A model generated the notes under the pieces. That model made no database searches and was not told where the DNA came from. It saw only the letters and a list, made by a program, of their open reading frames with translations. Made by a program: the position numbers and the translations under genes. From an uncultured Bacteroidales bacterium (GTDB lineage Bacteria; Bacteroidota; Bacteroidia; Bacteroidales; P3), in NCBI GenBank assembly GCA_900316235.1, contig ONCC01000028.1, forward strand, positions 1-57,401: 57,401 nucleotides of DNA, given 5' to 3'. Below, in pieces: positions 9,250-22,088 of this stretch (positions are counted from its first letter, which is position 1; each line of letters opens with the position of its first letter).

Positions 9250-9410
9250 TCAATTTGGTCGGAACAATGTTACAAACTCATCCAATTACTGACTTTGGCA
9301 ATGGACATGTTTCTATTAGCGGCTCTTCGCTGGAGGCGGGGATGTATGTGTACGCATTGGTCGTTGATGGACAGATAATCGACAGTAAACGGATGATATT
9401 AACCAAGTAA
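9249..9410 (+). pseudogene. C-terminal remnant of a tail-fibre-domain type surface protein
   Basis: Reading in the frame that ends at the TAA 9408-9410, the sequence encodes VSISGSSLEAGMYVYALVVD followed by GQIIDSKRMILTK. This closely matches my knowledge of the C-terminal end of Bacteroidetes proteins annotated as tail fiber domain-containing proteins (pattern ISGS-L-AGMY-Y-L-VDG-D-KRMILTK). Only about 50 residues remain, cut off upstream by a TAG at 9246 exactly at the edge of the 182-bp repeat. The body of the gene, including any peptidase S74 chaperone domain, is missing. Most likely a gene end left after recombination at the repeat. Confidence 0.7.
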
Positions 9411-9422
9411 ACAAAGAAATTT

Positions 9423-10298
9423 ATGAAAAAAGAAATACTCTTTGGCATTGCCCTCTGGGGGATGTCTTTAGTGTCCCATGGACAGGACACAAACGCTTAC
9501 CAGTCGTTCTTCGGACAGGAGTCGACAGAATGGAATGGAGTGACAGAGTTCTACGATACGGATTTGGAAAACCATGTTCTCCGGGTCGCTTATGACACTG
9601 TTTTTGACGGTAAAGAATACAAAAAAATGCAATATTCCCATAACGGATACGCATCCCCAAGATACGACTTCTTCCTCCGCGAGGATACCACGACGGGAAG
9701 GCTTTGGTGCCGTTACGCTGACGAAGATGAGGATTTTATCATTGCCGACATGTCGTTGTCGGTGGGCGACAGCATCTATTTGCACAATATGACACAGAGT
9801 ATGCAGGGGATTCATCTGGAAATTGTCCAGCGTGTTGATACTGTTGATTCTAAAAAAATAATCGCCTTGAGTGGAGATGGATTCTACCGCACCCCAGTAT
9901 TCATCGAAGGTGTTGGATGCTCCAATCTGTTGGACTACACCCGTTATGATTTAAATATTGGGAGTGAGATTATCTGTTGCCATAAAGACGACAGTCTTGT
10001 CTACCACAACACCCGATACGCATACCGAGAGGAAGGGTGCGTGATTAAACATGTTGGAATTGGCGAGATTGAAAAGGAAGCCCGTGTCTCGGTATTCCCC
10101 AATCCTTGCAGGGATTGGGTGATTGTAGATGGCGGCGGTGTCGAATCTATTCAAATTTACAACATGCAGGGCTGCCTAATAAAGACATCTACAGGCCAGC
10201 GGAAACATATTGATGTGTCAATGCTTCCGAGTGGCTCCTACTTCCTGAACATTATCTCTAAAGGTTCTGTCGTCTATAAGAAAATAATAAAACAGTGA
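9423..10298 (+). CDS. Secreted protein with type IX secretion (Por) sorting domain
   Basis: A 291-residue protein. Residues 1-20 form a signal peptide (MKKEILFGIALWGMSLVSHG). Residues about 21-215 are an unrecognised, probably beta-rich region. Residues about 218-291 are a type A T9SS sorting domain: VSVFPNPCRDWVIVD, IQIYNMQGCLIKTS, LPSGSYFLNI, ending VVYKKIIKQ. The protein is therefore expected to cross the outer membrane by the type IX system. It lies 12 bp after the tail-fibre-type remnant and just before the second 182-bp repeat. The passenger function is unknown. Confidence 0.85.
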   Translation: MKKEILFGIALWGMSLVSHGQDTNAYQSFFGQESTEWNGVTEFYDTDLENHVLRVAYDTVFDGKEYKKMQYSHNGYASPRYDFFLREDTTTGRLWCRYADEDEDFIIADMSLSVGDSIYLHNMTQSMQGIHLEIVQRVDTVDSKKIIALSGDGFYRTPVFIEGVGCSNLLDYTRYDLNIGSEIICCHKDDSLVYHNTRYAYREEGCVIKHVGIGEIEKEARVSVFPNPCRDWVIVDGGGVESIQIYNMQGCLIKTSTGQRKHIDVSMLPSGSYFLNIISKGSVVYKKIIKQ

Positions 10299-10311
10299 TA
10301 TGAAGAAGTTT

Positions 10312-10493
10312 TCAAATAGAATATAAACCAACAGGAAACGCCATGAAAATCATCCATCTCAGCCCCCGGCGATAACCGGTGCGCCGTCGCTCAAGGGGCA
10401 AAAAAGAGGGAGCCCCGAGAGGGAAGAGTGTCTCCAGGGGTCCAATCCACAAGCCACTCTCTCCCTCCTTCCGCAGGCTCCGCAAGGCATAGA
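10312..10493 (+). repeat. 182-bp dispersed direct repeat, copy 2
   Basis: Second copy, offset exactly 1244 bp from 9068-9249, with no indels. It again starts immediately after a gene (stop at 10298) and precedes a lipoprotein gene. The 66 bp after it (10494-10559) are AT-rich leader DNA for the next gene. Confidence 0.95.
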
Positions 10494-10559
10494 GGCTATC
10501 ACACAGCACCGCAACATTTAACAAAACAACAACGAAAACAACTTTAAAAAAATCTAATC

Positions 10560-11207
10560 ATGAAAAAAAGTTTTTTAATTGTTGGCGCCATCGCCCTCTT
10601 CGTCACCCTCGGAATCATCGTTGCCTGCAACAAAGAATTTTCGCCGAAAAATGATGAGATTGTCGCAACAAAATCATACACTAATACCCAGCAACAATTG
10701 ACGGCTGCGGTAAACGTGTTCTGGCAGTATTGTAGAGATGCTTACAGGAATCACCCAAACGACTTTATTAGCATATGCAATTCTAATTCGTTGTCAAACT
10801 TCTTTTCTATTACAAATATGCCTCCCGCCCTTTTCGATACAATTGCTGTATTATCTAATCGTTCTCTGAAGGAGTACATACAGGAGAACCCCGATTCAAC
10901 ACTCGTGGGAGACTCTTGCCACACTTGTATTCCAACTCTTGCCGACCTGGGGTATAGGGTGGCTCAAATGTGTGATGATATTGAAGTGATTCTGGCACTG
11001 GATAAGTCCTTTGATGACGATTATCCGTGTACGGTTACTCCGAAAGAGGGATGCAAGTATAATTGCAGTTTAAGAACCTGCAATAATGTGCAATATACTA
11101 TTTGTGTGACGTTGTGCTTCATGGATTTAAATTCCATAAGTATACAAGAGTATCGGGAGTATTTAGAGGCGATTGCTCAACCGGGTTTTCCTAATTTTCC
11201 TAAATGA
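10560..11207 (+). CDS. Cysteine-rich putative lipoprotein
   Basis: A 215-residue protein with a lipoprotein signal ending at Cys23 (ALFVTLGIIVAC). The mature part has about ten cysteines, clustered as CHTC (near residue 120) and CKYNCSLRTCNNVQYTICVTLC (near 160-185), suggesting disulphides in the periplasm or at the surface, or metal binding. No family recognised. The sequence is AT-rich compared with the housekeeping genes around it. Its stop TGA overlaps the ATG at 11204 (ATGA), so it may be coupled to the next gene. Confidence 0.7.
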   Translation: MKKSFLIVGAIALFVTLGIIVACNKEFSPKNDEIVATKSYTNTQQQLTAAVNVFWQYCRDAYRNHPNDFISICNSNSLSNFFSITNMPPALFDTIAVLSNRSLKEYIQENPDSTLVGDSCHTCIPTLADLGYRVAQMCDDIEVILALDKSFDDDYPCTVTPKEGCKYNCSLRTCNNVQYTICVTLCFMDLNSISIQEYREYLEAIAQPGFPNFPK

Positions 11208-11236
11208 TAATAAATAATATGAAAAAAATAAATAAT

Positions 11237-11668
11237 ATGAAAAAAAATAGTGTTATTGTAATGATGCTTTGCGTAATGGTGACTTCCGGACTTGCTTCCT
11301 GCGAGAAAGAAAAAGAGGAGTCGCCGGCGCCTTCACCTTATGTGGAGCCTGTTGAACACAACCCGTTTAGGGGCACTACATGGTTAAACCGATTGGACAC
11401 TACGGTGAATGGGATGCATGTTTTGTCGGAATGGCGTTTTGTGTTCGTTACAGATAGTACAGGGAAGTTTATGATAGGAGATGAAATAGAAAATGTCTCC
11501 CCTTGGACGGAAAAGACATTTGACATGAATTACACCTATAATGATTCCTCCCATGTAGTCTTCATGACGTTTGCTGAACGAGCTCCGATTACCTTGATTT
11601 ACCATCCTGATAAACAGATACTGGTTAACCAGTCGGATGAAACGGAGATTTATCATCAAGTGGAATAA
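11237..11668 (+). CDS. Putative lipoprotein with duplicated start region
   Basis: From the ATG at 11237 the 143-residue product has a good lipoprotein signal (MKKNSVIVMMLCVMVTSGLASC, Cys22). Two other in-frame ATGs exist, at 11204 (overlapping the upstream stop) and 11219. The last two starts sit in a perfect 18-bp tandem duplication, TAAATAATATGAAAAAAA at 11211-11228 and 11229-11246, so the initiation signal itself is doubled. The mature part (GTTWLNRLDT, EWRFVFVTDSTGKF, ITLIYHPDKQILV) resembles small lipocalin-like beta proteins in pattern but I cannot name a family. Confidence 0.7.
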   Translation: MKKNSVIVMMLCVMVTSGLASCEKEKEESPAPSPYVEPVEHNPFRGTTWLNRLDTTVNGMHVLSEWRFVFVTDSTGKFMIGDEIENVSPWTEKTFDMNYTYNDSSHVVFMTFAERAPITLIYHPDKQILVNQSDETEIYHQVE

Positions 11669-11706
11669 TCATGTAGTGTCGATTGTCTGACGGTTCCAAT
11701 GCGCCG

Positions 11707-11740
11707 AGCCCCGCCGGTATTCCGGCGGGGCTTTTTTTTG
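11707..11740 (+). terminator. Rho-independent terminator
   Basis: A perfect 11-bp stem, AGCCCCGCCGG (11707-11717) with CCGGCGGGGCT (11722-11732), loop TATT, then eight T. It ends the lipoprotein gene run. Confidence 0.92.
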
Positions 11741-11774
11741 TATAACCCCGCCTTCTCCCTTGCACCGCATAGCC

Positions 11775-11848
11775 CCGAAAGCCTTACCAACCCCTTGTCA
11801 TCTCCCTACCAACTCCTACCACGGTAGGTGATGATAGGGCTTTCGTTA
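11775..11848. repeat. Imperfect long palindrome in intergenic DNA
   Basis: CGAAAGCC near 11776 pairs with GGCTTTCG near 11841, and TCATC-CCTACC pairs with GGTAGGTGATGA inside. A related block occurs in inverted orientation at about 36490-36580 (shared TTACC-A-CCCTT-TCATCTCCC). The surrounding 11669-12047 gap otherwise contains the terminator, an AT-rich promoter-like stretch (11850-11920) and the hairpin at 11942-12017; I see no gene. Confidence 0.55.
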
Positions 11849-11941
11849 TGTTAAAAACTGCATTTTAACATTTTTTCACTTGACATGTCACCGTTTCGGC
11901 ATTATATTATATGTCGACAATCTTCCATCGGCGAATTTTCC

Positions 11942-12017
11942 GTCGGCGAATTAAGCGAATTAAGCGAATTATATTTTATGTTATTTGCAATTCGCCAAAT
12001 TCGCTTAATTCGCCGAC
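11942..12017. repeat. Large inverted repeat built of GCGAATTAA units
   Basis: Arms 11942-11970 and 11989-12017 (29 nt each) are complementary with two mismatches around an 18-bp AT-rich loop. The arms are made of repeated GCGAATTA units, and a further partial unit lies at about 11929. It sits directly upstream of the DUF6266 gene, so it could fold in that gene's leader. Confidence 0.85.
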
Positions 12018-12047
12018 AAAAAAGTAAGCAGTTAAAAGAAAGCAGAT

Positions 12048-13019
12048 ATGGCAAAGCAAAGATTTGGAATCAACGACGCCTACCGTGGGACGGTGGGGAC
12101 GGTCATCGGGTATGAGTGGCGCGGCAAGTGGTGCCTGCGGGCACGGCCGCTGCGGGTGCACAACCCACGGACAGAGAAGCAGCAGAGCAACCGCATGGTC
12201 TTCAAACAGGCGGTGGCCCTGGCGGGGACCATGAAACTGGCCCTCCGCAAGGGTCTGCACAACGTGTCGATGGGTCTGCACATCACCGAGTGCAACCTCT
12301 TTGTCAAAAGAAACAAGGGGTGCTTCTCGCTGGACGAGAGCGGGAGGATGCCGGCTGGAAGCCGGCGGCCCAAGGGAGAGGAGCAGGGACAACGGATGTT
12401 GGTGGACTGGGAGAGGCTGATCATCAGCGAAGGTAGCGTGGCGGTGCCGGAGTTCGCGGTGCCGGAACCCGGCCTGCTCTCTTCTACACACTCCTCAGTC
12501 AGCCCTGGAAGGGCTGCCAGCTCCCCTAACTTTGCTCCACTTCGGTCGCAGGCCGTGTCTCCTTCGGAGCCAGGCAGAGGGGAGCAGCCAGTTAGTAGTA
12601 TCGCTGGCAGTAACATTACTTTTCCTTTCGCACCTTGCGGAGAGGGGGAGAAGGCTTGTGGGGACGACGAGGTGTATGTCTACGCCTACTGCCCCGAGGC
12701 TGCGGAGGGTGTGCTGAGTGCACCGGCGTGGCGGAGGGGCGGCAGCGTGCGGATGACGCTGCCCGAGCGCTGGCAGGGCAAGGAGGTGCATTTCTACGGC
12801 TTCGCCGTGGACCTGGACGGAGAGGCCAGCGAGACGGTCTATATCGGGGTTATGGAAAGGACCGAGGTACGCAATGAAGCTCACGAGGAGTGCCGGGAGG
12901 AGACGGATGGCGCGGGAGAAGACCTCTCTGTTCCGGCACAGCGTGCCGGGTTGCTTCAATGGCGGTGGGTGTCGGATGCCTCATGGGGAGCGCTTCCCGA
13001 AATGAATGATTTCGGGTGA
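12048..13019 (+). CDS. DUF6266 family protein carrying inserted palindromic repeats
   Basis: Residues 1-90 match the N-terminus I know for DUF6266: MAKQRFGINDAYRGTVGTVIGYEWRGKWCLRARPL and ALRKGLHNVSMGLHITECN. The C-terminal part (near residues 205-275, VYVYAYCPEAAEGVLS...VHFYGFAVDLDGEASETVYIG) is also typical. Between them the protein carries unusual Pro/Ser/Gly-rich stretches encoded by short repeats: a 7-bp-arm palindrome GCCGGCTGGAAGCCGGC at 12350-12366 and a long irregular repeat-like stretch at about 12484-12650. At 323 residues it is longer than I expect. Its last codons and stop lie inside the terminator. The function of the family is unknown. Confidence 0.8.
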   Translation: MAKQRFGINDAYRGTVGTVIGYEWRGKWCLRARPLRVHNPRTEKQQSNRMVFKQAVALAGTMKLALRKGLHNVSMGLHITECNLFVKRNKGCFSLDESGRMPAGSRRPKGEEQGQRMLVDWERLIISEGSVAVPEFAVPEPGLLSSTHSSVSPGRAASSPNFAPLRSQAVSPSEPGRGEQPVSSIAGSNITFPFAPCGEGEKACGDDEVYVYAYCPEAAEGVLSAPAWRRGGSVRMTLPERWQGKEVHFYGFAVDLDGEASETVYIGVMERTEVRNEAHEECREETDGAGEDLSVPAQRAGLLQWRWVSDASWGALPEMNDFG

Positions 13020-13027
13020 TTTTTTTT
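12996..13027 (+). terminator. Terminator overlapping the end of the DUF6266 gene
   Basis: CCCGAAAT (12996-13003) pairs with ATTTCGGG (13009-13016), followed by TGA and eight T. The stem encodes the last residues of the protein (PEMNDFG) and the stop codon follows it directly. Confidence 0.8.
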
Positions 13028-13057
13028 CTGTGGTGTGAGATTTTTTTTGTAATTTTG
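13026..13057 (+). promoter_or_regulatory. eno promoter (Bacteroidetes type)
   Basis: -7 element TAATTTTG at 13050-13057 matches TAnnTTTG; TTCTG at 13026-13030, 19 bp upstream, is a weak -33 element. The predicted leader of eno is about 45 nt. Confidence 0.6.
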
Positions 13058-13100
13058 CGACTCATTGCGAAAGGAATAATTGTTTAATTAATCAATATAA

Positions 13101-18696
<5,596 letters not shown>

Positions 18697-18721
18697 TTCC
18701 CGCCATGTGGAAATAATTGTG

Positions 18722-18729
18722 TATCTTTG
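18722..18729 (+). promoter_or_regulatory. -7 element upstream of the CNNM gene
   Basis: TATCTTTG matches TAnnTTTG and lies 24 bp before the ATG at 18754. No clear -33 TTTG is seen at the right distance. Confidence 0.5.
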
Positions 18730-18753
18730 CACATTATTATTAGTAATGACGAA

Positions 18754-19809
18754 ATGACCTTACTCATTATATTTCTGTTAGGTGCGATGTCGATATCGTT
18801 CCTCTGTTCTGTGTTGGAATCGGTATTGATGTCCACCCCGCTCAGCTACATCACCATGCGCGAGGACGAGGGCTACAAGGCTGCCCCCCTGTTCAAGAGA
18901 TACAAGCAGGACAACGCCCGCGCCATTGCCGCCATATTGAGTCTCAACACCATCGCCAACACCATCGGTGCTGCCGGCGTGGGCTACCAAACCACCGAAG
19001 CTTTTGGCAACGAATGGTTCGGCCTCGTCTCCGCCATCACCACGGTGCTGATACTGGTGTTCAGTGAGATTATCCCCAAGACCATCGGCACCAGCCAGTG
19101 GCGTCACCTCATGGGCTTCACGGCCTATACCATCCGCACGCTTATCTTCATCCTCTACCCCATCGTGGTGGCTGTGCAGTGGTTCACCCGCCTTATCGCC
19201 AAGAAGGACGACGAGGAAGCGGTGGTCTCCCGCGAGGAGGTGGCCGCTATGGCTGATATGGGTGAGGACGAGGGTGTCATCGATGAGGACGAGAACAAGA
19301 TTATCCAGAACGTCATCAAGCTCAACGACATCAAAGCCTACGACGTGATGACCCCGCGTGTCGTCGCCGCCACAGCTCCCGAGAGCATGACGCTCAAGGA
19401 TTTCTATCGCAACGACGAATACTCCCATTTCTCACGCATCCCCGTCTATGCCGACGAGGAAGATTTCATCACAGGCTATGTGCTCCGCAGCGAGGCCCTC
19501 GAGGAACTGGCCGAGGACCACTTCAAGAAGACCCTCGGCGAAATCAAACGCACAATACCCCTCTACAACGAGGAGATGTCGGTGGCTGACATCTGGGACA
19601 GTCTCTTGAAGCACAAAGAACAGATTGCCGGTATCATCGACGAGTTCGGCTCTTTCCAGGGTATTATCACGCTAGAGGACATCATCGAGACTATCTTCGG
19701 CCTCGAGATTATCGACGAGAGCGACGAGGTGGCCGACATGCAGCAGTATGCCCGCGAGCGCTGGCAGAAACGCCAGAGTCGCTTCAAGGAAATCAAGCTC
19801 CCGGAGTAA
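18754..19809 (+). CDS. CNNM/CorB-family membrane protein with CBS pair (hemolysin family)
   Basis: A 351-residue protein. Residues 1-140 form the DUF21/CNNM membrane domain with several helices (SISFLCSVLESVLMSTPLSYI, ILSLNTIANTIGAAGVGY, FSEIIPKTIG). Residues about 190-320 form a tandem CBS domain (DVMTPRVVAATAPESM, FSRIPVYADEEDFITGYVL, GIIDEFGSFQGIITLEDIIETIFG). Relatives are linked to Mg2+ or other divalent cation export. It lacks the C-terminal CorC/HlyC domain of longer members. Its 3' end overlaps the GNAT gene on the other strand by 17 bp. ATG 18754 preferred to an upstream TTG. Confidence 0.9.
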   Translation: MTLLIIFLLGAMSISFLCSVLESVLMSTPLSYITMREDEGYKAAPLFKRYKQDNARAIAAILSLNTIANTIGAAGVGYQTTEAFGNEWFGLVSAITTVLILVFSEIIPKTIGTSQWRHLMGFTAYTIRTLIFILYPIVVAVQWFTRLIAKKDDEEAVVSREEVAAMADMGEDEGVIDEDENKIIQNVIKLNDIKAYDVMTPRVVAATAPESMTLKDFYRNDEYSHFSRIPVYADEEDFITGYVLRSEALEELAEDHFKKTLGEIKRTIPLYNEEMSVADIWDSLLKHKEQIAGIIDEFGSFQGIITLEDIIETIFGLEIIDESDEVADMQQYARERWQKRQSRFKEIKLPE

Positions 19810-20383
19810 AATCCAGACGCATTATTTTTACCGGGCGGTCGCTGCCTAGTTGCAGACGGCTGCAGCGGTTGACGAGGCCCGTGTCGCGGAAGCCGCAGTG
19901 CTCCATCACCTTGCCGCTGGCGGGGTTGTCGGGGAAGTAGTCGGCCCAGAGTGTGCGGAAGCCTTTCTCCTTGAAACAATAGTCTATCAGCAGCCGCAAC
20001 GCTTCGGTGCAGATGCCGCGGTTCCAGTAGGGGCGCGCAATCCAGTAACCCACCTCGGCGTCGTTCTCGCCGATGTCGATGTTACTTTCACCATGGACCA
20101 TATAGCCCATGCAGCCGATGGCCTCGCCTGATGGTGCGCAGGCGTCCTCGCCTGCTGTTGTCGGTACGCAGGCGTCCCCGCCTGCATTCTTTAAAACAAT
20201 GGCCCATATATGGTCGCTGTGGAAGATGGTGCGGATAATCTCGAGGCTCTCCTCAACACTCTTGTGCGGCGGCCAGCCGGCACGCGGCCCCACCTCGGGG
20301 TCGGAAGCGTATTTGTATAACGTTTCGGCATCATTGTCGCGCCACGGGCGAAATAGTATTCGTTCGGTTTCCATATTAGTCAT
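19793..20383 (-). CDS. GNAT acetyltransferase (RimJ/RimL-like) with palindrome insert
   Basis: A 196-residue GNAT-fold protein: ETERILFRPWRDNDAETLYKYASDPEVGPRAGWPPHKS, then AEVGYWIARPYWNRGICTEALRLLIDYCF (acetyl-CoA loop region) and FPDNPASGKVMEHCGFRDTG. Members acetylate N-terminal or side-chain amines; the substrate here is unknown. A loop near residues 76-95 reads AGGDACVPTTAGEDACAP, encoded by two copies of the palindrome GCAGGCG-N4-CGCCTGC (20133-20155, 20163-20185). The ATG at 20383 overlaps the stop of the DUF5131 gene; METER 9 bp later is an alternative. Confidence 0.9.
   Translation of the reverse strand: MTNMETERILFRPWRDNDAETLYKYASDPEVGPRAGWPPHKSVEESLEIIRTIFHSDHIWAIVLKNAGGDACVPTTAGEDACAPSGEAIGCMGYMVHGESNIDIGENDAEVGYWIARPYWNRGICTEALRLLIDYCFKEKGFRTLWADYFPDNPASGKVMEHCGFRDTGLVNRCSRLQLGSDRPVKIMRLDFTPGA
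20133..20185. repeat. Two copies of the GCAGGCG/CGCCTGC palindrome in the GNAT gene
   Basis: Each 23-bp unit (starts 20133 and 20163, 30 bp apart) has 7-nt arms GCAGGCG and CGCCTGC around a 4-nt loop, preceded by GGT(G/A)C. A third copy with a 3-nt loop lies in reverse orientation at 50515-50536, also inside a gene. Confidence 0.9.
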
Positions 20384-21179
20384 GATAATCAATTTCTTTC
20401 CATTCAAGTTTTACCGTTTCCGGAACTAGGTACCTGCCGATCTTGTAGTCGATGTTGGCTTTATGTGCTTGGCTGAGCTGATGGCAGCGGCGCACACGGT
20501 ACATGCGGCCGTCCTTGATGAAATGAGCGCCCGTCTGGTGGAAGCGGAAAGGGACATCCTTCGCAATGCACTGCTCACGGAGCGAGAGCACCCAGTCGTA
20601 GTCGCAGGGCCGCGCGTCGACGCCCGACTCGCCCCCTACCGATACCTCCTCTATCGTTTCGTCGAGCCACGGCGTGATGTCCATCGCCGTGAGCAGTGGC
20701 GATGCGATGATGGCCTTGTGGCGGATGGGCAGCGAGCGGAAGATGGGCAGGCGGTAGTCGGCCATCGCCTGGTTCTCAGCGGTGCAGCCCACAATGACGT
20801 TCTCGTAGCCGTCGCCCCAGTCGTCGGGCACACATTGCATAAAGCGGTCGATGCGTTTGGTGAAGAAAAAGAACCAGAGGTCGCTCCGCAGCCGCATCAT
20901 CTCCCAGCATTCGGGGCGCCACGGGTCGGCGTCCTCGAGAAGGAAGTCGGAGGTGAAGCAGGTGAAGACCATCTTTCCGCTCTCTATCTTCCACGACTTG
21001 TCGCGCTTGCGTTTTATCGGTAGGTTGAAGTTTGCGGTTTTGCGGCACAAGCTGCTGGCAATCTCGCTGCCATACATCTCGTCCTGCCGGTAGACATAGC
21101 AGTACTTGCACCCAGGGCTTATCTTGGTGCACCCGTGCCACGGGTTCCAGTCGGCGTATATCTCCCAGTGTTCAGACAT
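20376..21179 (-). CDS. DUF5131 (phage Gp37/Gp68-like) protein
   Basis: A 267-residue protein starting MSEHWEIYADWNPWHGCTKISPGCKYCYVYRQDEMYG. The cysteines in HGC-x6-GCKYC resemble an iron-sulphur cluster motif as in radical SAM enzymes. Further motifs are FTCFTSDFLLEDAD, NVIVGCTAENQ and VSVGGESG. These match the Gp37/Gp68 family known from phages and many bacterial genomes. The chemistry is not known to me. It precedes the GNAT gene with a short overlap, so they are co-transcribed. Confidence 0.9.
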   Translation of the reverse strand: MSEHWEIYADWNPWHGCTKISPGCKYCYVYRQDEMYGSEIASSLCRKTANFNLPIKRKRDKSWKIESGKMVFTCFTSDFLLEDADPWRPECWEMMRLRSDLWFFFFTKRIDRFMQCVPDDWGDGYENVIVGCTAENQAMADYRLPIFRSLPIRHKAIIASPLLTAMDITPWLDETIEEVSVGGESGVDARPCDYDWVLSLREQCIAKDVPFRFHQTGAHFIKDGRMYRVRRCHQLSQAHKANIDYKIGRYLVPETVKLEWKEIDYHD

Positions 21180-21205
21180 TATGTGTTTGATGAAATTTCT
21201 TTATC

Positions 21206-22009
21206 TTATTGTTCTAGCAATTGTCTGGCAATATTTGCTATTACTGCCTCAGATGGTGATTGCGTGGTGAAAACGGCGATGATGACGTGGCTTCCATCAG
21301 GCATGAGAATGATACCTGCATCGTTCATGTCTTGCACTCCTTCAGACGATGGGAAACCTGTACCTGTCTTATGTACGATACGGGCATCTGCGGGTATCGC
21401 AGCAGGAATTCGTTTCAGCCCTGTTGAGCAGTTGGCCATCGCCTTCCAGATGAATGCCAGATATTGGTTGTCATCTTTGTGATGATAGAACCACTCGAAC
21501 AAACGAACCATTTCGGCGGGAGTGGAACTGTTTTTGATGGCCTTTGCCGGATTCTTATGCATCTGCTCCTCTGTCATGCGGATATGGATATCACGGAATC
21601 CAAGTTTTCTCATGTACTTCTCTACCGCTTTGGGCTTGCCACAATGCTTGAAAAGGAGTTCGCACGCATTGTTGTCGCTCTGTCCGAGAGACAATTCCAG
21701 CAGTTCTGCATACGAAATAGCCCCATTTCCTTCAAATCGTTTTAGCATTGGCGACCATGTGTCTTGCATCAGCTCTGCCTTATCGACAACAATAGTGTCA
21801 TAAAGATCTAAGCCTTTCCGACACAAATAATCAGCAACGTATAAAGCCTGCGGAAACTTCATCACACTGTGCAAAGCAAAACGCTCATTTCGGTTAACAC
21901 CACTAACGGAGTCATTACGTATCATGCATGCACCATATTTCTCTACTTTTTGCTGTGCAAAAAGCAGGGTTGGGATAATTAGAGACAGTAACAATAATAA
22001 ATGTTTCAT
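21206..22009 (-). CDS. Class A beta-lactamase-like serine hydrolase
   Basis: A 267-residue protein with signal peptide (MKHLLLLLSLIIPTLLFAQ). It has the active-site SVMK (S-x-x-K), the SDN motif in LGQSDNNACELLF, an omega-loop glutamate candidate in MTEEQMHKNP, and KTG in VHKTGTGFPSS. The pattern (EEQMHKN, long loops) fits subclass A2, the group of Bacteroidetes enzymes such as CfxA and CblA, but I cannot place it precisely. All catalytic motifs are present, so activity against beta-lactams is plausible, not shown. The start at 22009 is chosen for the signal peptide; an upstream in-frame ATG at 22102 would hide it. Confidence 0.87.
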   Translation of the reverse strand: MKHLLLLLSLIIPTLLFAQQKVEKYGACMIRNDSVSGVNRNERFALHSVMKFPQALYVADYLCRKGLDLYDTIVVDKAELMQDTWSPMLKRFEGNGAISYAELLELSLGQSDNNACELLFKHCGKPKAVEKYMRKLGFRDIHIRMTEEQMHKNPAKAIKNSSTPAEMVRLFEWFYHHKDDNQYLAFIWKAMANCSTGLKRIPAAIPADARIVHKTGTGFPSSEGVQDMNDAGIILMPDGSHVIIAVFTTQSPSEAVIANIARQLLEQ

Positions 22010-22088
22010 ATTAACACTTCTTCTTCCCATGTTCGTGTTTTTGCTCTTTTCGCCAATGAACAGCGCCGGCGTAGAGCCGATATTTAAT

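Noticed and set aside
9184..9378. 64-codon frame across the repeat and the tail-fibre remnant
   Set aside because: It is out of frame with the recognisable ISGS...KRMILTK peptide and starts inside the repeat.
9068..10493. Integron-like attC cassette array
   Set aside because: The repeat follows genes and can form a hairpin, but I see no attC core sites and no integrase in the window.
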